This document shows, one piece after another, positions 36,373-44,666 of a stretch of 64,000 nt of DNA. Positions within the stretch are counted from its first letter, which is position 1, and each line of letters begins with the position of its first letter. The notes below the pieces were generated by a model. The model saw only the letters and a program-made list of their open reading frames with translations. It ran no database searches and was not told the origin of the DNA. The translations under genes were made by a program, and so were the position numbers. This DNA is from Tautonia marina. GTDB lineage: Bacteria; Planctomycetota; Planctomycetia; Isosphaerales; Isosphaeraceae. Location: contig NZ_WEZF01000011.1 of assembly GCF_009177065.1 (NCBI RefSeq), forward strand, positions 124,001 to 188,000. The letters run 5' to 3'.

Positions 36373-38610
36373 TCAGGCTGCAATCCAGGTGCCAACCTGA
36401 TAGACCAGCATCGCGCCAAAATACGCAAGGACAGTCATATAAGCAAAACAAAACAACGGCCAACCCCACGAGTTCGTCTCGCGACGGATGACGGCCAGGG
36501 TGGAAACGCACTGGGCGCAGAGGGCGAAGAAGACCATGATCGACAGGGCGACGGGGATCGTGAACAGGGGGCGTCCGTCGCGGTGCTCGGCCTCGCGCAG
36601 GGCGACCTGGAGGCGGCTGGCCCCTTCCTCCCCCTCAACGTCGGAGCCGACGTCGAAGATGACGCCGAGGGTGGCGACCACGACCTCTCGGGCCGGGAAC
36701 GAGGCGATGGCGGCGGCGCCGATCCGCCAGTCCCAGCCGAGCGGGCGGACGACCGGCTCGATGACCCGACCGGCGCGGCCGAGCAGGCTCAATCGCTTCT
36801 GCTCACCGTCGGCTCGGGCTTCGAGGGTCGCGATCTGCGCATCGATCGCCTCAACGGCCTCGGCATCGTCGGCGGCCTCGCGCTGGTCTTCGAGGGCGGC
36901 GATCTGCTGGGCGAAGGCGGCCTCGGTCGATTCGGGCAGGCGAGGGAAGTAGAGCAAGGCCCACATGACGATCGAGACGGCGAAGATGATCGTCCCGGCC
37001 CTGCGGACGAACGACCAGCCGCGTTCGAACATCCGGTGGAGGACGACGCGAGGGGAGGGCCACTTGTACGCGGGGAGTTCCATGACGAACGGCGGGGTCG
37101 GCCCCTTGAAGGCGGTCTTCTTCAGGGCCCAGGCCACGGCGGCGGCGGTGATGACGCCGACGGCGTACATGGCGACCATCGTCATGGCCTGGAGACTGAC
37201 GAACCCAGCCACGGCCACCGGCGGGATGAAGGCGGCGATCAAGAGGGTGTAGACCGGCAACCGGGCGCTACAGCTCATCAAGGGGGCAACGAGGATGGTG
37301 GTCATGCGGTCGCGGCGGTCCTCGATGACGCGGGTGGCCATGACCCCCGGAATCGCACAGGCGAAGGAGGAGAGCAGGGGAATGAACGACTTGCCGCTCA
37401 GGCCCAGACGGGTCATGAGGCGGTCCATCAGGTAGGCCGCGCGGGCGAGGTAGCCGCAGTCTTCCAGGATGCCGAGGAAGAAGAAGAGGATGAAGATCTG
37501 AGGCAGGAAGACAATGACCCCGCCGACGCCGGCGATCATGCCGTCGATGATCAGGCTGCGCAGGGCCCCCTCGGCCATCACCCCTTCGACCAGGGTGGCC
37601 AGGCCGCCGACCCCGGCGTCGATCAGATCCATCAAAGGGATCGACCAGGTGAAGACAGCCTGGAAGATCAGGGCCATGACGGCGACGAAGATCAGCGTAC
37701 CCCAGACCCGGTGCGTCAGGACGCGGTCGACCCGGTCGCCGGAGGTGACGCGAGGCTCGTCGGGGCGGGTGACGACGCCGTCGAGCATGGACGCGGCCCA
37801 GCCGTAGCGGGCCATCGCCTCGACGGCCGGGACGGGGCAACCGGCCTCGGCCAGGCGTTGACGGGCAGCGAGGATTTCGGCGTGCAGGCCCTCGACGTTG
37901 CCATTCTTGAGTGCGACGTGGCCTTCGAGATAGCCGCTGGTGTCGAGCAAGAGCCGCTCGACGAGGTAGCGGGGCAAGGGGGGCAGGCCGGGCCTCGCGT
38001 CGGCCAGCCAGGCTTCGATGCGGGCGACCTCGCCTTGAAACGGTTCGGGGAAGGGGCTTTCGGGAGCAGAGGCGGGTTGCTCCTGAGTCGCCGTCTCGGC
38101 CAGGGCGGTCTTCAAGGCATCGAGGCCGATGCGCTTGTGGGCCCGGATGGGAACGACCGGAACGCCGAGCCGTTCGCGGAGTTTCGGCAGGTCGAGGGTC
38201 GTACCGCGGTCCTCGGCCAGGTCGGTCATCGTCAGGGCCACGACCGTCGGCCGACCGAGTTCGAGAACCTGGCTGACGAGGTAGAGGTTCCGCTCCAGGT
38301 TGTTGGCGTCGACGATGCAGAGGATGACGTCGGGCTTCGGCGTGTCGGGCCGTCGGCCGAGCATCACATCGACGGCCACCATCTCGTCGAGCGATCGGGG
38401 GGCGAGGCTGTAGGTGCCGGGCAGGTCGATGAGGGTCCAGCGCTTGCCGTCGACGGTCATCCGCCCGGTCTTCTTCTCGACGGTGACGCCGGGATAGTTG
38501 CCCACCCGCTGTTGCACACCGGACAGGGCGCCGAAGACGGTGGATTTGCCCGTGTTCGGGTTGCCGATCAGGGCCACGGTCCGGGTTTGGGGTTCAGCGG
38601 CAATGGACAT
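36373..38610 (-). CDS. feoB: Ferrous iron transport protein B
   Basis: 745 residues. The N-terminal G domain has GNPNTGKS (G1, 16-23), DLPG (62-65), a TMTD-type G4 and a helical GDI region. The C-terminal half is polytopic, with two Gate motifs (ILEDCGYLARAAYLMDR and CSARLPVYTLLIAAF). It imports Fe2+ across the inner membrane with the G domain as regulator. Two FeoA genes precede it and the Cys-rich small protein follows. The ATG at 38610 gives a compact G domain; a TTG 33 nt further upstream is in frame. Length is normal for the family. Confidence 0.95.
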   Translation of the reverse strand: MSIAAEPQTRTVALIGNPNTGKSTVFGALSGVQQRVGNYPGVTVEKKTGRMTVDGKRWTLIDLPGTYSLAPRSLDEMVAVDVMLGRRPDTPKPDVILCIVDANNLERNLYLVSQVLELGRPTVVALTMTDLAEDRGTTLDLPKLRERLGVPVVPIRAHKRIGLDALKTALAETATQEQPASAPESPFPEPFQGEVARIEAWLADARPGLPPLPRYLVERLLLDTSGYLEGHVALKNGNVEGLHAEILAARQRLAEAGCPVPAVEAMARYGWAASMLDGVVTRPDEPRVTSGDRVDRVLTHRVWGTLIFVAVMALIFQAVFTWSIPLMDLIDAGVGGLATLVEGVMAEGALRSLIIDGMIAGVGGVIVFLPQIFILFFFLGILEDCGYLARAAYLMDRLMTRLGLSGKSFIPLLSSFACAIPGVMATRVIEDRRDRMTTILVAPLMSCSARLPVYTLLIAAFIPPVAVAGFVSLQAMTMVAMYAVGVITAAAVAWALKKTAFKGPTPPFVMELPAYKWPSPRVVLHRMFERGWSFVRRAGTIIFAVSIVMWALLYFPRLPESTEAAFAQQIAALEDQREAADDAEAVEAIDAQIATLEARADGEQKRLSLLGRAGRVIEPVVRPLGWDWRIGAAAIASFPAREVVVATLGVIFDVGSDVEGEEGASRLQVALREAEHRDGRPLFTIPVALSIMVFFALCAQCVSTLAVIRRETNSWGWPLFCFAYMTVLAYFGAMLVYQVGTWIAA

Positions 38611-38793
38611 GATGGAGGGCCACTCACTCGGCTGGTCGGTCAACAGGGGGAGAGGGTTGGCGCGAAGGGGAGGGGACCGTCTGCCGGGGATCGTCGTGTT
38701 GCTTCCAAGGCGTATTGAGAGGCGGTCGTCGGTTCGGCGATTGCGTCGCCTCGTGCGGGGTGGGAGCCGAGCGTTCCGCAGGACCGGGGGGGA

Positions 38794-39027
38794 TCAGACG
38801 AGGCTTGCGACCTCGATGGCCGCGGCTTCCGAGCGCCGGAGACTCAAGCGATAGCCACGCAGTTCGAACACGAGCGGATCACCGAGGGGCGCGATGGCCA
38901 CGAGTTTAACCACCGTGCCGGGGATGACCCCCATCTCCAGGGCCCGCATGCCGACATCGCCGGTTGCATCGACCTGGGTCACCGTGGCCGACTCGCCGAG
39001 GGAGAGTTCCGAGAGGCGCCGACTCAT
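38794..39027 (-). CDS. feoA: Ferrous iron transport protein A, copy 2 of the operon
   Basis: 77 residues, SH3-like FeoA fold: LGESATVTQVDATGDVGMRALEMGVIPG, then VVKLVAIAPLGDPLVFELRGYRLSLRRSEA. FeoA is a cytoplasmic partner of FeoB. Its start codon overlaps the upstream feoA stop by one base (TGATG), so the two are translationally coupled. 183 bp separate it from feoB. Confidence 0.9.
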   Translation of the reverse strand: MSRRLSELSLGESATVTQVDATGDVGMRALEMGVIPGTVVKLVAIAPLGDPLVFELRGYRLSLRRSEAAAIEVASLV

Positions 39028-39284
39028 CAGGCCGGCCTCACCAGAATGCCCGACAGTTCGGTCGATCGGATGCCGAGGGTGTGGCCGTCGAGGCGAATCA
39101 TGCAGGGGCTTCCCGGGCGGATCATTTCGATCATGGCTCCGCGTCGCAAGCCCATCTCTCGGAGCCGATGCACGAGATCTCCGGTGCCGAGCACCTGATC
39201 GACCGTCCCCGACTGCCCCGGCCGCAGCAAGGTCAGCGGAATCAATTCGGCAACGCTGGGCGGCAACTCGGCAACGCTCGACAT
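39027..39284 (-). CDS. feoA: Ferrous iron transport protein A, copy 1 of the operon
   Basis: 85 residues. The FeoA fold is seen as LRPGQSGTVDQVLGTGDLVHRLREMGLRRGAMIEMI followed by GSPCMIRLDGHTLGIRSTELSGI. First gene of the feo operon. AAAGGAG lies 9 nt (to GGAG) before the ATG at 39284; a TTG directly upstream is in frame. Two tandem FeoA proteins before FeoB is a known arrangement in several phyla. Confidence 0.9.
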   Translation of the reverse strand: MSSVAELPPSVAELIPLTLLRPGQSGTVDQVLGTGDLVHRLREMGLRRGAMIEMIRPGSPCMIRLDGHTLGIRSTELSGILVRPA

Positions 39285-39386
39285 CAACGATCGCTCCTTT
39301 GATTCTTCAGTCGGTGGGCAGGCAAGCGGGCAGCTCGAACTCGACGGAGGGATCGAGGCTCCTTCCCTCGAAGCGGAGGGACGGAA

Positions 39387-39403
39387 TTGAGATTCAGTCT
39401 CAA
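39387..39403 (-). promoter_or_regulatory. Fur-like palindrome in the feo leader
   Basis: TTGAGACTGAATCTCAA on the minus strand: six-base arms, inverted, with a five-base spacer. It resembles Fur-family operators of the TGAGA-N5-TCTCA kind and lies over the predicted transcription start, where a bound repressor would block the polymerase. Iron-dependent repression is inferred. Confidence 0.55.
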
Positions 39404-39411
39404 CACAATGA

Positions 39412-39441
39412 ATTATAAAGGGGGGGACCGAGGGGCGTCAA
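39412..39441 (-). promoter_or_regulatory. Sigma-70-type promoter of the feo operon
   Basis: On the minus strand TTGACG (39441-39436), an 18-nt spacer, then TATAAT (39417-39412). The start site would be near 39405, about 120 nt before the first feoA ATG. This is one of the clearest promoters in the window because the surroundings are so GC-rich. Confidence 0.65.
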
Positions 39442-39665
39442 TGGCGCGGGGGTTCGGGGGTTTGGCCGGGGATCGGTTACACTGGGGGCGCAAGCCACGG
39501 TTAAACGCCCGGCCCGGCTCCTGCGTGTGAGTGGGGAGGAGACACATTGCAACCCTCGCCCCTCGCCCCCGCGTGCGGGGAAGCGGGTGGCCGAAGGCCG
39601 GGTGAGAGGGGCTGCGTCGGTATTGCGACGCGTGGCGTCCTGGAACGGGCCCGCTCACCCCGGCC

Positions 39666-39689
39666 CTCTCCCCCGACGTCGGGGGAGAG
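39666..39689. repeat. Perfect 24-bp palindrome of the dispersed hairpin family
   Basis: CTCTCCCCCGACGTCGGGGGAGAG is its own reverse complement. Flanks (CTCACCCCGGCC before it, GAGGGGCAGG after) match the repeat family also seen at 14371, 29772, 57987 and 58083. A degraded related stem lies at about 39553-39610. The rest of 39442-39806 shows nothing coding. Confidence 0.6.
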
Positions 39690-39806
39690 AGGGGCAGGAA
39701 CGGCGGTCAGCCCGGGGTGGGGGAGGGTTCCCGGCCCTCGCCCCCGAGGTCGAGGGCCGATCGCTCGGCAATGAAACGGATCGCAAGGGTGGGAGGAGCG
39801 GATCGC

Positions 39807-40493
39807 GTGGACGAGTTCGAGCCGGATTCCCGATACGAGGGGCCCGAGACGGTTTCGACCCTGGAGATTGCCGGGAAGACGATCCGGCTGGCAAGACCGG
39901 CGGAGCCGGAGCGGTTGCTGGATGATCCGACGGTGCTGGCCTGGAACGCGAGGGATGATTACATGCCGTACTGGGCCTTTCTCTGGCCTGGGGCGTTCTT
40001 GCTGGCCGAGGCGGTCGCGGCCGAGGCGTGGGGAACCGGGGCCGAGGCGCTGGAGCTGGGGTGCGGGCTGGGGCTGACCGGACTGGTGGGCCTGGAGGCG
40101 GGGATCGAGCGGGTCGTGTTCACCGATTACGACCGGGCGCCGTTGCGGTTCGTCGAGCAGAGCGGCAGGGCCAATGGGTTCGGTCCGGAGCGGGTCGAGA
40201 CGGCGTTGCTCGACTGGAGACGATTGCCCGAAACCACGTACCCGGTGATCCTGGGCGCGGATGTCTTGTATGAGCGGCCCTTGATCCCGCTGGTGGTGGG
40301 AGTGCTGCGGGCGATGCTCGCGCCGGGAGGGGTGGCCCTGATCTCCGGGCCGTACCGGGTGGCGACCGAGGACCTGGAGCCGGCCCTCAAGGGAGCGGGG
40401 CTGCGGTTCGAGTCGACGCAGATCAGGGCGGTGGATGAAACAGGGAAAGGGCTGAAGGGGAGGTTGCATCGGATCTGGAAAAGGGAGGTTTGA
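39807..40493 (+). CDS. SAM-dependent methyltransferase, lysine/nicotinamide N-methyltransferase-like
   Basis: 228 residues from the GTG at 39807, preceded by GGAGGAG at 8 nt; an ATG at 39771 in frame would add 12 residues but has a weak ribosome site. YMPYWAFLWPGAFLLAEAV precedes motif I (ALELGCGLGLTGLVGLEAG), then VVFTDYDRAPLRFVEQS and VILGADVLYERPLIP. This combination is the METTL/lysine methyltransferase-16-like family, acting on proteins or small amines. The C-terminus (KREV and stop TGA) lies inside a dispersed repeat arm, so the end of the protein may be repeat-derived. Confidence 0.82.
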   Translation: MDEFEPDSRYEGPETVSTLEIAGKTIRLARPAEPERLLDDPTVLAWNARDDYMPYWAFLWPGAFLLAEAVAAEAWGTGAEALELGCGLGLTGLVGLEAGIERVVFTDYDRAPLRFVEQSGRANGFGPERVETALLDWRRLPETTYPVILGADVLYERPLIPLVVGVLRAMLAPGGVALISGPYRVATEDLEPALKGAGLRFESTQIRAVDETGKGLKGRLHRIWKREV

Positions 40494-40517
40494 GCCACGG
40501 AGGAAACACGGATGAAC
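40482..40517. repeat. Single arm of the CCACGGATG dispersed repeat
   Basis: AAGGGAGGTTTGAGCCACGG continuing into AGGAAACACGGATGAAC matches the left arm of the 43539 element over more than 30 bases with few changes. The stop codon of the methyltransferase gene lies in it. No partner arm was found downstream. The rest of the 40494-40709 spacer is purine-rich and without a gene. Confidence 0.65.
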
Positions 40518-40709
40518 CACGGAGCAAGACAAGGAAGAGGAGGGATCGGAAGGGAAGAACAGGTGAGAGCGGGGATCGAAAGGAACAAATCGAGGGGAGA
40601 CAAGGGAGAGGGAGTCGAAGGAGGCCGGGGTCGGGAAGACTGGTGAGGGAACGGAGGAAGATGGGGGGCCGAGGCGAACCGGCCCCCGGGGACGGCGGGG
40701 CAAGGCGGA

Positions 40710-41969
40710 TCAGTTCGGAGAGGGTTCGGGGGTGGCCGAGGTGCCGGATCGGAGGCCGAGGCGCGCCGAGGGGTACGATCGGCCGTTGAGGAAGCGGCCG
40801 ATGACGCCCGGCCGGACGATCAGGTCGTAGCTGGCGTACAGGACGACGATGGAGACGCTCAGGATGATGCCGATCTTCACCAGGGCGGGGACCGGCAGGT
40901 CGAACAGCAAACCTTGCATCCAGTAGATCAAGGGGAGGTGGGCCAGGTAGACCCAGTAAGCCGAGTCGGACACGTAGCGCATGGCGGGACTCGGGCGGTT
41001 GAAGACGCGGAGGAACAGGCCGATGAAGCCGAAGACCGCCAGCCAGGCCACCGCCGAGGAGACGGCCGCCGTCTCCAGCCGCATCGTGTTCCGGCCGTCG
41101 GGCCCGATCGCCGAGGCCGTTACCCCGAAATAGACGACCAGCATGAGCGCCGCGGCCACCAAGGTCGGCACCGGCCAGCGGGCCATCGTCGGCAGCAGGT
41201 CGACGTTGCGATAGAGCAGCCAGCCGAAGGCGAAGAACGGCCCGAACTGGACCAGGGGCAAGGGGTTCGGCAGGAAGACCGGGAAGCTCTGGTCGAACAG
41301 GGCCGAGGGGCTGATCAAGAGGGTCAGGGTCGTGAAACCGATCCCGGCCGGAAGGAGCAGGTGCCAGGCCGTCAGGCGTCGGAAGAGGCTGTTGACGCCC
41401 CGGCCGACCGCGCCTTTGCCGATCTTCCCGATCTGCCGGAAGACGATCGCCCCCATGTAGAACCAGAGCAGGGCATAGAGGAACCAGAGGTGCAGCGGCG
41501 AGATGAGGAAGATGCTGTAGAACGGCTGCCAGTCCTCGACCCAGGGGATCTGCCCGGTCGTCCACCAGGCGAGGGTGGTTTCCCAGGCCGGCAGGCCCTC
41601 GCGTTTGGCGATGCCGAAGAGGAATGCCGAGATCGTGATCGGGAAGAGGATCAGCCAGCCGACGAGCAGGGGCAAGCCGACCCGCTTCATCCGGTTCGAC
41701 CACATCCCCCGGACCCCTCGGCGGTCGCAGAGCAGGGCGGCGAAGAACCCGGCCATCACAAAGAAGGTTTGCATGCGAAAAGTGTGAATACCAAAGAAGG
41801 TCAATCCGGCCAGCCCCGACGTGCGGACATCGCGGAAATCGAACCCCGGAAACAAGGGGATCGGCACGTAATACTGGCAGGCGTGCAGGACCAGGCCCAG
41901 CAGCATCATGACCGCCCGGAGGGAGTCGAAGGCGTGGTATCGCGTGTGGGGAGCGGGGGCGTCGTTCAT
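40710..41969 (-). CDS. Acyltransferase-3 family membrane protein (OpgC/MdoC-like)
   Basis: 419 residues, about ten transmembrane helices. The N-terminus RYHAFDSLRAVMMLLGLVLHACQYY carries the family's DxLRA and membrane His motif. FFVMAGFFAALL and RMKRVGLPLLVGWLILFP follow, as in OpgC-like proteins that succinylate or acylate periplasmic glucans. The protein probably transfers acyl groups to an exported sugar polymer. No linked glucan synthase. The gene is isolated between repeat-containing spacers. Confidence 0.87.
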   Translation of the reverse strand: MNDAPAPHTRYHAFDSLRAVMMLLGLVLHACQYYVPIPLFPGFDFRDVRTSGLAGLTFFGIHTFRMQTFFVMAGFFAALLCDRRGVRGMWSNRMKRVGLPLLVGWLILFPITISAFLFGIAKREGLPAWETTLAWWTTGQIPWVEDWQPFYSIFLISPLHLWFLYALLWFYMGAIVFRQIGKIGKGAVGRGVNSLFRRLTAWHLLLPAGIGFTTLTLLISPSALFDQSFPVFLPNPLPLVQFGPFFAFGWLLYRNVDLLPTMARWPVPTLVAAALMLVVYFGVTASAIGPDGRNTMRLETAAVSSAVAWLAVFGFIGLFLRVFNRPSPAMRYVSDSAYWVYLAHLPLIYWMQGLLFDLPVPALVKIGIILSVSIVVLYASYDLIVRPGVIGRFLNGRSYPSARLGLRSGTSATPEPSPN

Positions 41970-42298
41970 GTCAGGTTCCCTGGGCTGATCGCTCGTGGGA
42001 TCGTGATCGGGAGCGGTCCTCGACGGAATTGAGGGACCTCGATGGCAAGGGGTTCGCCGACTCCCGGGCGAGATTGACTGAGAAGTCTTGACAATTACGT
42101 CGGCCAGCTCGGATCAGATCCCTCGAAGACGGGGATCGCTGCCTCGGATCGGATCGGATCGGGAGATGAGCCTCGGTGAAACCATGGATCGGAACGAACA
42201 AATGGGAAGATGCGAGCGGAAGCGGCATTGGGAGGTTCGGCGCGCACGAAGGGCCGGGATGGGGTGCGAGGGTCGAAGGGGGAGGGGAGCATCAGGGT
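41970..42298. other. Intergenic region without recognised gene
   Basis: 329 bp between the acyltransferase start and the stop of the next minus-strand gene. It holds a short run of GATCG units near 42146-42160 and a TTGACA at 42088 without a matching -10. No coding signal that I trust. Confidence 0.4.
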
Positions 42299-43378
42299 TC
42301 AGGAGCGTCGGGCAGCGGCGGCTCGGGCCCGGCGGGCGCGGCGGTTCAGGGGGGCGGAGGCGCCGGGTAGGACGGGGCAGAGTGTGGGACGGGCGATCGA
42401 GGGGCGGGTGATGGGTTCGTTTCGCGCCGGGGTGGGTGGGGCGGTTGGAGCGGGGACGGGAGGCTCGGAGGAAGTGGGAGCAGGAGGAATGTCGGCGGCG
42501 GAGGGGTGCGGGCGGAAGCGATCGGGACGGGGGCCGGGAGGGAGGGACGGGGCGGCATCGGCAGGTCGAGGGGAGAGGGCCTGGAGGCGGCGCAACTCGT
42601 TGAGGCAGCGGGAGAACTGACGTCGGGCGTCGGCGGCGTAGCGTTCCAGGAGGCGGATCGCGGGGGGCTCGTCGGCGTCGAGGCCGAGGGCAGCGTCGGC
42701 CTGGGCGCGGTCGTCTCGGGCGTTGAGGAAGGCATCGAGCCGGGCGCGGAGGGCCGCGGTGGCCTGGGTCACGAGCGCGAGGCCGGGGGCTTCGCTCTTG
42801 TCTTCGGGGTCGAGATCCCAGGGGCCGGAGCCGTCTCGGGCGAAGGGGGCAACGCCGAGCAGGTCGAGGGCGAGGTTCCAGGTGTCTCGGGTCCAGCCCT
42901 CGTGACGGTTGAGGGAGTCGAGCACCTCGGCCCAGCGGTCGAGGAGCCAGAGGACGCCGTGCTTGCTCTGGAGCAACTGGGACTGGATGCGCTCGGGTTG
43001 CTGGGGCAAGCGAGCGGCGAGGGAGGCGACGGCGGCGGCGCGGTCGTCGTCCCAGGATTCGGAGGCGCGGGCGGCGTGTTCGGAGCGGGCGGCGCAGATG
43101 CGGGCCTCGCAGGCATCGAGGCGGACGGATTCGGCCACCAGGCGATCGAAGTGCCAGGTCTGGGCGGGGCCTTCGGGGCGGTAGTCGGGGAGCCACTCGG
43201 TTTTACGGGCTTCGATCGCCTCGGCCATGTCGGCGGGCAGGTGAGTGCCGAGCGTCGAGAGGCCGTGTGTCTGGGCGTTGCGGCTCGATCGGGCCTTGCC
43301 CTCGGTCGATTTCGGGCCGGTGGAGAGGAGGGCGTTCAGGCGGTTGGCGAGCGTTTGCTTCAAGGTGGTGGCGGCCAT
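42299..43378 (-). CDS. Planctomycete-type hypothetical protein with STGPKSTEGKARSSRNAQTHG motif
   Basis: 359 residues. The N-terminus ANRLNALLSTGPKSTEGKAR followed by SSRNAQTHGLS is a conserved basic motif I recall from large families of hypothetical proteins in Planctomycetes and some other soil phyla. The middle is helical (about 60-270, RLVAESVRLDACEARICAAR; long Arg/Glu/Ala stretches). The last 90 residues are Pro/Ala/Arg low-complexity. No enzymatic motif. The family often varies in copy number between strains, which would suit an accessory role; I cannot assign a function. It is flanked by dispersed repeats on the upstream side. Confidence 0.72.
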   Translation of the reverse strand: MAATTLKQTLANRLNALLSTGPKSTEGKARSSRNAQTHGLSTLGTHLPADMAEAIEARKTEWLPDYRPEGPAQTWHFDRLVAESVRLDACEARICAARSEHAARASESWDDDRAAAVASLAARLPQQPERIQSQLLQSKHGVLWLLDRWAEVLDSLNRHEGWTRDTWNLALDLLGVAPFARDGSGPWDLDPEDKSEAPGLALVTQATAALRARLDAFLNARDDRAQADAALGLDADEPPAIRLLERYAADARRQFSRCLNELRRLQALSPRPADAAPSLPPGPRPDRFRPHPSAADIPPAPTSSEPPVPAPTAPPTPARNEPITRPSIARPTLCPVLPGASAPLNRRARRARAAAARRS

Positions 43379-43523
43379 GAGGGTGCGCGTCCTTTGAGTT
43401 CCAGGAGAGCAGCAACAATGCAAGCTTCAGCGCGGACAGGGAACGGGGAGGCGTGGAACGGCCCCTGTCTGAAACAATCAGGAAATATGGGAGGCTTAAT
43501 TGCGTTTTTTTGGAAGTTTGACC

Positions 43524-43799
43524 GGAAAGGGAGGTTTTGAGCCACGGATGGAACACGGATGAAACACGGATAGGGAAGAGCGAAGGGAAGAAGATGAGCG
43601 AGAAACGAGATGCGATCCGGGACGGCGGGTGGCCTCGGTGGCTCGTCAACCGGGATTGCGAAGCGACGAGAGGATCACGCGGGTGGCCAATGCCGCCTCT
43701 TGCGGCTGCGCCGCCCCGGTTGGCGAGCAACCGGGGCCACCCGCGAGCAATTGGGGCCACACACGTCGCTCACATCCATCTGTGTTTCATCCGTGGCTC
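43524..43799. repeat. Composite element: inverted CCACGGATG arms enclosing a second repeat
   Basis: Left arm GAGCCACGGATGGAACACGG (from 43539; similarity to the 40482 copy begins at 43524). The right arm at 43777-43799 is inverted (CATCTGTGTTTCATCCGTGG then CTC). Between them lies an unrelated 134-bp repeat that recurs at 62736. No transposase. The stop codon of the small membrane protein gene at 43787 falls in the right arm. Confidence 0.72.
43627..43760. repeat. GGGTGGCC...GGCCACCC dispersed element, copy A
   Basis: Shares with 62736-62866 the order GGGTGGCC, TGGCTCGTCAACCGGG, GCGACGAG, TTGCCTCTTGCGGC (here GCCGCCTCTTGCGGC) and CCCCGGTTGGCGAGCAACCGG followed by GGCCACCC in shortened form. 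The ends are inverted, so the element can fold into one long hairpin. Non-coding. Confidence 0.68.
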
Positions 43800-44128
43800 G
43801 CCGAGTCTCCCGAGTATGGCCGCATCCGTAACCGTTTCTCGATCACTCCGCCCCAGTAGCCGGCGATGGCCCCGAAGACGATGGCGAGGCCCAGGGGCTC
43901 GTGCCGGGAGGAGATCAGGAATCCCATGAAGATGGCGACGTAGGCGAGGCAGCCGTTGACCAGATTCAGATTTGGGGCCGCGCAGCCGGCACCGATCCAG
44001 ACGAAGGGCAGGGCGGCCGGCGCCCAGGGCGAGACGATGAAGGTTGCGGCGATCGCGACGACGGAAAGCACGACCGGGGCGACCACCGCCTGAGGCACGA
44101 GATACCAGCCGGGCTCGGACTTCGCCAT
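43787..44128 (-). CDS. Small membrane protein of unknown function
   Basis: 113 residues with about four transmembrane segments (VVAPVVLSVVAIAATFIV, AALPFVWIGAG, GCLAYVAIFMGFLI, LAIVFGAIAGYWGGVI). A cytosolic-looking basic loop follows and the last residues (SASHG) together with the stop codon are encoded by the right arm of the 43539-43799 repeat. I do not recognise a family. 54 bp separate it from the small gene upstream on the same strand, so it could be the third gene of that unit. Confidence 0.6.
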   Translation of the reverse strand: MAKSEPGWYLVPQAVVAPVVLSVVAIAATFIVSPWAPAALPFVWIGAGCAAPNLNLVNGCLAYVAIFMGFLISSRHEPLGLAIVFGAIAGYWGGVIEKRLRMRPYSGDSASHG

Positions 44129-44182
44129 CGAGAGCGCTCCGTTGCCTCAACGCATGTTCTGATTGAGGTGTCCCGTCGAAAG

Positions 44183-44428
44183 TTACCCAGGGCTCGCCGG
44201 GGCGACGGCAAGGAGCTTCGGTTCGTCCGAAGGCTGGACCTGGACGATGACGAAGCGAGACGCAGGATAAAGATAGTCCTCGCCCGAATCGTCGATCACG
44301 CGGAGAAACCCCTCCGAGCCGGCCGCTTCGTCGGGAAGCACCCGATAGAGCATCCCGGCCGAGAGATCGTCGCAGCCCGCCTGGTCGATGCAGACGGCGA
44401 AGAGGGATCTGGAGTCGTGAGTGGTCAT
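44183..44428 (-). CDS. Small protein of a two-gene cassette (DESGEDYLYP-type)
   Basis: 81 residues: RSLFAVCIDQAGCDDLSAGM, MLYRVLPDEAAGSEGFLRVID and DDSGEDYLYPASRFVIVQV. I recall cyanobacterial small proteins with the same IRVIDESGEDYLYP block next to a partner like the gene directly upstream here. Function unknown to me; a toxin-antitoxin or small regulatory pair is possible. The ATG at 44428 lies four bases after the partner's stop, so the pair is surely co-transcribed. Confidence 0.65.
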   Translation of the reverse strand: MTTHDSRSLFAVCIDQAGCDDLSAGMLYRVLPDEAAGSEGFLRVIDDSGEDYLYPASRFVIVQVQPSDEPKLLAVAPASPG

Positions 44429-44432
44429 TGGA

Positions 44433-44666
44433 TCAGTCCAGAAAACGCTTGATCTTGAGTTTGCGCCGGCCGATGCCATGCGCTTCGTACCAGTGGAGTT
44501 CGGCGCGACGGGTGTTGCCACTGGGCAATCGTATCAGACCCACCCCCTTGAGCTTCCGCCACCGGCGACCACCATAACGCGCCTTGAGGTCCGTTTTTTC
44601 TCGAATCGAGAGATTGACCGCAATGGTCTCGATCTCTGACAACTCGCCGATCAGTTCGAAGTCCAT
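44433..44666 (-). CDS. Small basic partner protein of the two-gene cassette
   Basis: 77 residues, basic: ETIAVNLSIREKTDLKARYG, WRKLKGVGLIRLPSGNTRRA and ELHWYEAHGIGRRKLKIKRF. The AELHWYEAHGIG(R/K) block with a basic tail is a recurrent signature of small hypothetical proteins found beside the DESGEDYLYP type. Basic charge and size would suit RNA or DNA binding, which is inference. First gene of the pair; 141 bp without a gene lie before it. Confidence 0.68.
   Translation of the reverse strand: MDFELIGELSEIETIAVNLSIREKTDLKARYGGRRWRKLKGVGLIRLPSGNTRRAELHWYEAHGIGRRKLKIKRFLD

Noticed and set aside
42088-42093. TTGACA as a -35 promoter box
   Set aside because: No -10-like hexamer lies 15-19 bases downstream, and no plus-strand gene follows.
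42114-43196. 360-codon minus-strand frame
   Set aside because: Shadow of the STGPKSTEGK-type gene; composition is almost only Arg, Pro, Leu and Ser.
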